The notes under the pieces: generated by a model | Seen by the model: only the letters and a program-made list of their open reading frames with translations | What the model was told of the DNA's origin: nothing | The model's database searches: none | Assembly: GCA_015847255.1 (NCBI GenBank) | Contig: JADLZK010008231.1 | Span: 62,001-126,000, forward strand | From: Hyparrhenia diplandra | Lineage: Eukaryota; Streptophyta; Magnoliopsida; Poales; Poaceae | Length of the DNA: 64,000 nucleotides | Direction of reading: 5' to 3' | Position numbers and translations under genes: made by a program | In this document: piece by piece, positions 56,690 through 64,000 of the stretch | How positions within the stretch are numbered: the first letter of the stretch is position 1 | How the letters are laid out: every line of letters begins with the position of its first letter

Positions 56690-58600
56690 CCTATGTGGTT
56701 AACCTGTAGTTATGGCTTCCAGAACCATCATAAACAGGGAATGGACCAGTACTGAATTCGTGATTACAGCATTTTCCCTTCCCCTTTTTTCTACTAACCT
56801 AGAGATGAGATGAGATGAGATGAGATGAGGGTCATGCCTTCAGTTGGTTTATATTTTTCTCACATGTTGCTTGCATTGTGAATGACGATATCACCTTCAG
56901 TGGCCCAGTCATCCCAGCGTCGCCCGGTCACCCCACGCGGGCAGCTCGGGCGGACACCTAGCCGCCGCCCAGCGTCACCACCCTCACCTCCGCCGCGCCA
57001 CGGAGCAGGCCGCCCGGCAAGGCCCCGTGGCCCGACGTGATGATGGCGGCGGGGCACCTTCTGCTCGGCCGGTGGCGCGTGGCGCTGTTTTGGCGCGGCC
57101 GGCTCGGCTTCACCTCGCCAGAGCAGCGTTGGGCTCTTGAGGCGGGGCGAGGGCGCGGCAAGCGGCGCGGCCGTGATGGTGGCGGCGGGCGGGGATGGCG
57201 ACGACGGCGACCTCTACATCCGCTCCCCTCTCCCCTCCATTTCGGTGGCGCCCGGCAAAGGCCGGCCCTGGGCTGACCTCGGGCTGGGCGACCAAATCTG
57301 GTGCCCGACAACTGGAATCGGCGGCCACAAGGCTGGTGGCGTCTCCGGTGGTGCGGGCTCGGGGGCCTCGGATTCTCATTGGATCCGGACCCTAGGGTTG
57401 GCTTTGTGTTAATTGGCGGGCTCGCGGCGGGGCGGTCGTCGGCAAGCGGCGTTCGCGGTGGCAGGTGCGTTGGGGGCTAGGCCCGTGCATTCGTTTTTGG
57501 GGCGGTTCCTTCTCTGTCGTCCCCCCTCATGGCTAGCGGTGGGCTTTCCCCAACATCGGCATCGGAGGGGTGGCGGGTATGGGCCTGCTCCGGTGGTCTG
57601 AGGGGGTTCCTGGTGAGGCGGCCGCCTCCGGTCCATGCTCCGTGGTCGAGCTGCCGGTGGAAACCGTGGTGCCATTTGGGAACTAGGCGGTCGTAGGGAC
57701 TCCCGGTGAGAGCGAGCGCTTCACCGGTTCGTGCTCCGATGGTTGAGCCGCTGCGGAGGCCACGACCGGCGATGATGAAGATGGGGCTGTCGGCGGCGTG
57801 GTGGACGCCACGCGGTGGTGGGGCGATTGCTGGTTTTTCGGCATGTCGGCTTGGCAGTGGGGTTGGCTAATGCAGCTTTTGTGGCTGTGGTGCGCGGCGG
57901 TGTGTTGATGCTCCTCTGGCGAGGTTTTGCCGGGGCGACTAGCGGCGGCGGCGATGGCGAATTCTAGGTCTTCGAATCTAGGCCGTCGCCGAATCTAGGG
58001 TCTCTTGGCTTAGCTTAGAGGCGGCGGCGCCTGCGGCGCCGTTTTCCCTCTTGGGGCGTCGCGTCCCTAGTTTCTCGGACCTACATCTTCCTTGGGTTGT
58101 CGTTTCTACGTGTTGTTTAGTGTGGTGTGGCTATTACCCCTGTAGCGGTTTTTGCTACAGGTGGGCCTTACTTCTCTTCTTGCACGACGTGCTTCTCTTC
58201 TAGCACGGGTGGTTGTAAACTCTATTCCTCGCTTATTATAATCAAAGCCGGGAAACCAGATCTTTCAAAAAAAAAAAGCTTCAGTGGCCACCACCATGCC
58301 TCAGACCTTCGACATCACATATTTCAGTTTCAGATTTTGCTCCAGAACTAAGATATCTTGCTTCAGTCTTATTTGTATCTCTGAAGAATTCTCACCCAAG
58401 TTCCTAGTTCCAAGAATTGCTATAATTTTTTTTTCTTCAGTTAGTGCAGAGATGTTAGGTTCGATACCTTCTAGGCCGCCTCAAGAAGCCCACCATGCAT
58501 GATGCACCGATCTCCACACAAGACCTCTTTCTCTGTTGCGTCTTCGGTCGTCACGGTTCTGCATCTTGTTGGTCTCAGGGCACTGCTTGTCCTCCCGGCG
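56690..58600. repeat. Second copy of segment D, interrupted by a LINE
   Basis: 56690-56905 and 58279-58600 together match 56230-56705 (GCCTCAGACCTTCGACATCA, CTAGTTCCAAGAATTGCTAT, CTAGGCCGCCTCAAGAAGCC). The break is the LINE at 56906-58278. Confidence 0.8.
56906..58278 (+). mobile_element. 5'-truncated LINE with target duplication
   Basis: Ends in TTATTATAATCAAAGCCGGG, then AAACCAGATCTTTC and an 11-A tail. Flanked by CTTCAGTGGCC at 56895-56905 and 58279-58289. The body is GC-rich, with open frames but no reverse transcriptase, so only the 3' part of the element is present. Confidence 0.75.
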
Positions 58601-58840
58601 TCTAGGAGATGGGATGCCAATTGGATTGGTGGTTGCCGAGCCTGAAAAGGATTGATAAGGAACAACGTGCGGGCTTTGATTCTGTCACGTAACTGGGCCA
58701 GCCCGAAGTGGCTAATTGAGCCAAACGCGGCGGCCGCCAGCCTAGGAGGGGCCGAGGGCGCGCGTGGGGGGAGGCCGGCCCCTGTGCCGCCGCTTTCCCT
58801 CTCCCGCACGACTCGAGTTTGCTTCGTCTTCAAGTTAGGA
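58601..58840. other. Unassigned GC-rich DNA
   Basis: Short stretch after segment D with GC-rich text at 58720-58800. No feature recognised. Confidence 0.3.
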
Positions 58841-59100
58841 TTATCTTAGGTAATTTTTGGTGTGCAAGGGGCTATCTCATCTATAAGGGAGACCCTTATT
58901 AGGAAATAAATAAAATAGGAAATTGCTTGTAAAAGGTATTCCAATCGTATAAGGAAACCTTATAGAGATTGCTTAGATTACAAGTCCCCACTAATCGGGC
59001 TATATAAGTAAGAGGCATGTAATTTCTAGGGGAACAAGCAAGAAATAAAACATATAACAAGCAAGAAATAAAACATATCTATCGCTTTCAGCTTTTAGGC
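58841..59100 (+). mobile_element. Copia-like LTR fragment
   Basis: Contains a TATA-like GGGCTATATAAGTAAGAGG (59008-59026) and a tandem GCAAGAAATAAAACATAT near the end, as in the 3' part of many grass Copia LTRs. 59101-59274 continues as GC-rich, leader-like sequence. Neither the other LTR nor coding DNA is present. Confidence 0.45.
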
Positions 59101-59274
59101 CTTCTCCTCTCCCGCTCCCGCACCCGCCGCCCCATCAGCGCCGCGGGCCGCGCGCCGGGCGCGGCCATGCCGCCGCCCACCGCCGCGTCGCCTTGCCGTC
59201 GTTCCCATCTCCTTCCCCAATTTCCCTCAATCCACGTGTCAATTCGGTCCAATCTGCCGAATCGGACGATCTTC

Positions 59275-59729
59275 CCTGTTCACTGCTTGGAACTTGTACA
59301 GCAGTCATGTCCGCAGAGTGTGCATTGGCGATCGGACTATGAATGAAGAGGCGATCTCTTCCTGTTGTGTTAGCGTTAACGTGGGTCGGATCTTAACCTA
59401 AGCATAACTTTCCAAACGAATGCCACGATATCAGATTTCAAAATTTTCCTACTTAATCGAATGTCTAACAATGTTTATGTCTGCTTTAAACTTATGTTCA
59501 CAATTAGAACAACAACTAGACATAACTTAGCTCATCTCACTATTAAACATTATTTTTTTTCATAATATCTAAATCCACTCTTAAATTAGCCTCTTAGGCC
59601 TTGTTGATATGTGTTACATCAAACCACATGTATTTGAGTGGATTGGATTGAAATTTAGTTCCAATTCACTCCAATCTCTATTTCAACACACGTGGATTGA
59701 GTCAAATACATGTACATCTAAACAAGCTT
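59275..59729. repeat. Duplicated segment A of the kinase unit (second copy)
   Basis: Matches 15192-15660, including GATCGGACTATGAATGAAG and the MITE at its right end (59597-59729, start GGCCTTGTTGATATG, end CATCTAAACAAG). Here it runs directly into segment C. Confidence 0.85.
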
Positions 59730-59730
59730 A

Positions 59731-60420
59731 GCGTGAAATATGAAGGTCACATAAAAGTTGCGAGAAGAAACTACTCCCTCTGTTTCGAAAACATGCAATT
59801 CTCACGTCGTCCCCATGTGTCAAACATCACAACCTTTGACTAAAATTATACGAAAAATACTAACATTTACGAGACAAAATAAAGTACTGTTATTATTATG
59901 AAATATATTTTCACAATAAATTTGTTTCGAGACATAAATGCTAATACGTTTTTGTTGTAAACTTGGTCAAAGATGACATAGTTTGATCGGCATGCTTCCC
60001 ATAATTGCATATATTTTAACTGAGGGAGTTTATAATTACATTAATTTTTTTAAAAATATTTGCACCATAAAAAGTGGAAGAAAATATATATAAAAAAACT
60101 GCCGGCAGATGTATTCTATTCAATCCCCAATTATCAGCACTGGCCATTGGGCAAAATGAAACACTCCTACATTTGCAGCAGTGTGAGATCAAAATGTTAC
60201 AACCGAAGGCCCTATACGAGGAACAATACCTAGAGCCCACTACCACTGCCGTGGGCCAAACCAGTAGTGTCGAGGCCCACTAGGCCATTAGACAGCAACC
60301 GCGCCTGTGGGCGACGCGCCGAGGCAGCCGACGACCCGGCGCCGCCGGCGACCTCGATCTCCTGCCTCTTGGTGCTGGTGGACACTACTCGCTTGTGTTC
60401 TTCCGATCAGCCCCCAGGTC
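59731..60420. repeat. Duplicated segment C of the kinase unit (second copy)
   Basis: Matches 52641-53085 once the Stowaway insertion 59774-60028 is removed. Confidence 0.8.
59774..60028. mobile_element. Stowaway (Tc1/mariner) MITE
   Basis: Starts CTCCCTCTGTTTCGAAAACA and ends AACTGAGGGAG with a TA at the left flank. Internal CTTGGTCAAAGATGACATAG is typical. Non-coding. Absent from the other segment C. Confidence 0.85.
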
Positions 60421-60454
60421 AAGACGATGTGAGGCTCCGAAACATCAGGTTCGT

Positions 60455-60850
60455 CAGCCTTCCTGTTGAAACGATGTGCCTGTAGTTATGGCTTCCAGAA
60501 TCATCATAATCAGGGAGTGGATCAGTACGGATCCCCCCTTTTTTTTCTACTAACCTAGATCGAGATGAGATGAGCACCATGCCTTCACTTAGTTTATATT
60601 TCCTCACATGTTGCTTGCATTGTGAATTACGGTATCGGTCACCCTCATGTCTCAAACCTTCAACAACACAAAGTTTAGTTTCAGATTTTGCTCAAAAAAA
60701 AAAAAAAAAGAGATCTTGCCTCAATGTTGATCTGTATCTCTGAAGAATTCTCACCCAACCTGCTCAGAGTGTCCTTACTTCCTAGTTCCAAGAATTGCTA
60801 TAAAAATTGGTTAATGCAGAGAAGTTTTTGCTCGGTGTTTTGAACTTCAA
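60455..60850. repeat. Third copy of segment D
   Basis: CTTCCTGTTGAAACGATGTG, GTTATGGCTTCCAGAATCAT and CCTAGTTCCAAGAATTGCTA match the other D copies. A 17-A run lies at 60692-60708. 60851-61237 is AT-rich with no feature recognised. Confidence 0.75.
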
Positions 60851-61237
60851 AACTACATTTAGTTGTTAGGGTTCAAAACAGAGTTAAACTTACCTTTTAT
60901 GAGAAAATCATATGTTATTTCCCTTGTCCATTCTACTTTCGTTATAAAGTTTTAGTCAGGTATGAACTTTTAAAGTTACCATTTGGAATAAATATATAAA
61001 GTGAACTTTGACCGCATTCATATTTGTTTTCTGTATTTTTTTCCATTGCCGCATTTGTATTATTTTGTTTCAAAACTGGCCCTGAGCAACTTCATTTTTT
61101 TTTTTTGGTTTTGTTTCTGCAGTATCATGGTTAATAAAAAGCAGCACCAATAAGACAGGAGATGCAAATAAAGGAGCATGAAAGATGCTAATATCGAGGT
61201 CACATCGAGCCACCACATGAATAAGCCATTACTGTCA

Positions 61238-61860
61238 GCAAGCTAATCAGATCAGTTTAAAACAGTTTCAACCATGTCACCAGCTGGGGCCGTCAAGACT
61301 GATGGACTCGTCGGTCAAAAAAATAAATAAAATGTGGCCGTCTTGCAATTTGCCCCTTCTCGTGTTATGTTTCTTTTCACATGATAGTTAGGCCTCCTGC
61401 GCTTATATATAATCTTATATATGACTGAAGAAGGGAGCTGAGAATATGCATATGCAGCGTGCTGTATGCGGCAGGCGTTGACTTCAGATTGGTATTCAAT
61501 CATATGGAGTGTATCTAGTTCCAATCCATGTCCTGCGCCCCAGGTGTGTTCATGCGTATCTTTTCACTATGAGCTTAAGTATTTCTGGTCCAAAGTCATT
61601 TTGATTACTTGGTCTGCTCCAGTCTATTGAAATCTCTAGATCTCCACTGATTGTCATATCCAGGTTGTAATTCGAAAGATGGTGCATGTTTTCTTAAGGG
61701 TATATATATGTTTCCATATTATTATTACACAACCAATTTTTGTTTTCCTTTCAATCATTTTCCAACATCTTGTCCTGCAAGTTGGTCTAGAGAACCTGAT
61801 AGAGATACTAGTACAAGCTTCATCCTCAATTCCCCATCCTCTAAGCTCCTCTTGCGTCCG
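61238..61860. repeat. Segment B of the kinase unit, uninterrupted copy
   Basis: Matches 22165-22665 and then 45168-45315 without the 22 kb insertion. It is therefore the empty-site reference for the MULE-like element. Leads into the leader exon of kinase copy 3. Confidence 0.8.
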
Positions 61861-61972
61861 TGATTCCGATTAGTGCTAGCCAGTTCATTTACCTTTCTTT
61901 GTTCGTGGTTTCTGTTTCGGCTTTTCATGTACAACTACATTGTCGTAAGCACTTGCTTCTTGTTTGATTCAG

Positions 61973-62065
61973 GGTTTGGTCGCATGATTGCCTCCTTAAT
62001 AATTACTAGTAGTCCAGTTTGTAGACCACCGAGCTAGAGGGCTACAGTCTGCAACTCAACAGAAG
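61973..62065 (+). other. Probable 5' UTR exon of kinase-MSP copy 3
   Basis: Same acceptor and donor (ACAGAAG|GTACAA) as the leader exons of copies 1 and 2, with small indels. Non-coding. Confidence 0.55.
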
Positions 62066-62327
62066 GTACAACTAGGAATACTCTCCCTAATGTATTGACA
62101 GTTTTGCAACTTTTTCCATGTAAGTTTTCCTTATAGAATTATCACGCTTTATTACAACAAAAAACAACCCAATTCCATTTCCGTCCCAATTTTCGTGGTA
62201 TGGATACACTATATATATGAATAGGGTTCTGTCCCATTAAGTACTTGTTTGGCTGCATTCGAATCCATTAGAGTGCAACCAAACAAGTCCTAAGGGGGAA
62301 GATTAACTAACTTTCATTTATGTGACT

Positions 62328-64000
62328 ATGAAAACCAGCTGTTCACTTAGGATGGATGACCTAGAAGAGAAACTTGATGGTATACTTCGTGGTCAAAGGG
62401 AGCCTGTCCATCTCGACTTTGGACTTTTACAACGACTCACGGGAAATTTCTCTGATGATCGAAGGATTGGTGAGGGTGGATGTGGAGAGGTTTACAAGGT
62501 AAAATAGTTGTTTGTTTTCTTCCTTTTTACTGCTCCCTTCGAGTTGCTGTCAGCAGAGGCATGAGTCTGATCTAATGCTCATGACCATCATGAATTTTCA
62601 ATTCAAACAGGGTTTCCTGCCAAGTGGGAAGGTTATTGCTGTGAAGAAGATTAAAAATGATTATCAAAATATAATTGATGAAAAGATGTTTCTTCGTGAG
62701 GTTGAAATCTTGATCAAGGTTGGGCATCAAAATATAGTACCCTTTTTTGGGTTACTGTTCTGAAATAAAACATACAGCAGTTCTAATGAATGGAAAATAT
62801 GTTATGGTGGAGAAATGGGAAAAGTTGCTTTGTTTCCCGTATATAAGTAACGGAAGCCTTGACAAGCATCTTACGGGTGCGATGTTCAAAACATAAGAGC
62901 TGCATCTCCATGTGACCCAATTTTTATTTATATTTCAACATCTCTCATATTTTCACTACCACCTTTTCCATTATGCCTTGTTTAGATTTTTTAAATAAGG
63001 GAATTAAGTTCAGTCTCTACCATCTAGGGATGGTACACAGCTAAGCGTCACAATACAAACCAACGCTATAAGGTGAACACACCCAGACAGGAGGTAAAAC
63101 AGATTTCAGCCCATGTATTGAGCCCGGCACACAAAGGGAAGCAATAAACACCATTACGGTTTGAGAAGTTCCAACCAACTTCACAAAAATAGACATGAAC
63201 AATGTGTCCCATCACTCTTATCCATCTCAATCTTTGTGCGTTGGAATAGGTAGATGTAGAACTCACTTCAATTTACATCCAATTCACTCCAACACATGTG
63301 AATTGAGGTGGATAGGAGTGCATCAAACAACGTCTCAAGGATAGAGGCAATAAATCTAAGGGACAGATTAAACAATAAAAATGTGTCATCCCTTGGAATA
63401 TATAGGCAAAAGCAAGCAAAAATTAAAAGAGAGAATATTTTAGGTTGCATATCATGCTTAATTCTTATTTTTATCCTGCAGGCGAATTAAGGGGATTTGA
63501 ATGGCACAAGCGCTACCAAATAATTAAGGGAATTTGTGATGGCTTGCTTTATCTTCACAAGGAAAAGGGTATTATACACATGGACCTAAAACCTGCCAAT
63601 ATACTATTAGGTGACCAAATGATACCAAAGATTACAGATTTTGGAGTATCGAGGATTGATGGCAAAACACAAATTACCAGTGCAGAACGTCGATTTTCAC
63701 GATGCGCTATACATGAATGAAGAGATTATATTTCCCTTATCTGAAATTTTACTCTCTAATCTTTCATTAATTATTATAACAATGCCTTTGCATGGTGTCT
63801 TTCTTGCAGAGGACATGCCGCTCCAGAGTACATTCATACCGGCGAAAGGTCATGGAAGTCAGACATTTATAGCTTAGGTGTGATAATGATAGAGCTGGTG
63901 ACAGGAAGTATGAAGATACCAAATACAACCAAAGTAAGAGTGACTTGTCCCACACTGCATGAATATAGCCTCTTTTTACTTGGAGCCATCTGCGTATTCT
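62328..64000 (+). pseudogene. Protein kinase part of kinase-MSP copy 3, partial at window edge
   Basis: Exons: 62328-62498 (glycine loop IGEGGCGEVYK), 62611-62876 (VIAVKKIK, FLREVEILIKVGHQNIV), 63482-63701 (HMDLKPANILL, ITDFGVSRIDGKTQIT) and 63810-63933 (SDIYSLGVIMIELVTG). An extra G near 62748 shifts exon 2 and creates a stop at 62761. The donor after exon 3 is altered from CACG|GTATGC (copy 2) to CACGATGCGC, removing the GT. Exon 4 has ATTCATACC where the others read ATTGATACC (Asp to His). The C-lobe and MSP exons lie beyond the window, so the domain captured by this copy is unknown. Confidence 0.8.
62988..63213. mobile_element. Copy-3-specific insertion in the intronic MITE
   Basis: About 225 bases between GCCTTGTTTAGAT and ATCTCAATC, absent from copies 1 and 2. 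It begins with a T run and AAATAAGGGAATTAAG, which suggests the 3' end of a minus-strand retroposon. Target duplication not clear. Confidence 0.5.

Larger units (their letters stand above)
54430..56705. repeat. Segment D of the kinase unit, split by an insertion
   Basis: 54430-54527 (CTTCCTGTTGAGACGATGTG... CCAGTACTGAATTT) and 56230-56705 (TGTGATTATAGCAT... GGTCTCAGGGCACTTG) match continuous sequence in the second D copy (56690-56906 plus 58279-58600). A third, shorter D is at 60455-60850. Contains GAGATGAGATGAG short repeats. No convincing frame. Confidence 0.75.

Noticed and set aside
57037..57412. Gly-rich plus-strand frames near 57 kb
   Set aside because: They lie in the GC-rich body of a 5'-truncated LINE and carry no domain signature.
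1..64000. tRNA, rRNA or CRISPR features
   Set aside because: No clover-leaf A/B box pair, ribosomal motif or regularly spaced repeat-spacer array was seen in reading; short tandem repeats are directly adjacent units without spacers.

Overview
The window is nuclear DNA from a grass (Poaceae), possibly Oryza or a relative. The grounds are intron-rich plant exons with GT-AG borders, Stowaway- and Tourist-type MITEs, Copia and Gypsy LTR elements, LINE tails, and kinase, exocyst and SPL11-type sequences with monocot character. There are no bacterial genes, operons or CRISPR arrays. I found no gene that is demonstrably intact from start to stop.

The backbone is a tandemly repeated locus encoding a protein kinase joined to a major sperm protein (MSP, VAP-like) domain. 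Copy 1 (39-3394) is followed by the C-terminal half of exocyst SEC6 (3747-13770). Copy 2 (45902-50075) is followed by the ARM-repeat half of an SPL11/PUB13-type U-box E3 ligase (50597-51528). Copy 3 (61973 to the window end) runs off the edge. Each copy carries its own frameshifts or splice lesions, so all read as pseudogenes. The module is still striking: the kinase-MSP part is conserved while the downstream domain differs between copies, and the splice phases at both junctions are compatible with fusion.

Mobile DNA has inflated the locus. A 5.2 kb Copia element (4657-9871, TSD TCTAT) lies in a SEC6 intron. Between copies 1 and 2 are a 2.4 kb LTR-like repeat (16380-18817) and a Gypsy LTR with a piece of its internal region (about 19260-21054). 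A roughly 22.4 kb MULE-like element (about 22684-45083) sits in a TA-rich site in the upstream region of kinase copy 2. It holds a minus-strand FAR1/MULE transposase flanked by two plus-strand genes of the Ulp1-protease / plant-mobile-domain type. Its non-coding DNA is packed with GTTGCAATTGG-like words, nearly all in one orientation.

From 51.5 to 61.9 kb lies a mosaic of upstream segments of the kinase unit (called A, C, D and B here), broken by LINEs, a Copia-like LTR fragment and a Stowaway element. Comparing these with 15.2-22.7 kb and 45.2-45.9 kb shows that the repeat unit includes upstream sequence as well as the kinase. Coordinates of exons are by eye from splice signals and comparison among copies; no alignment program was run.
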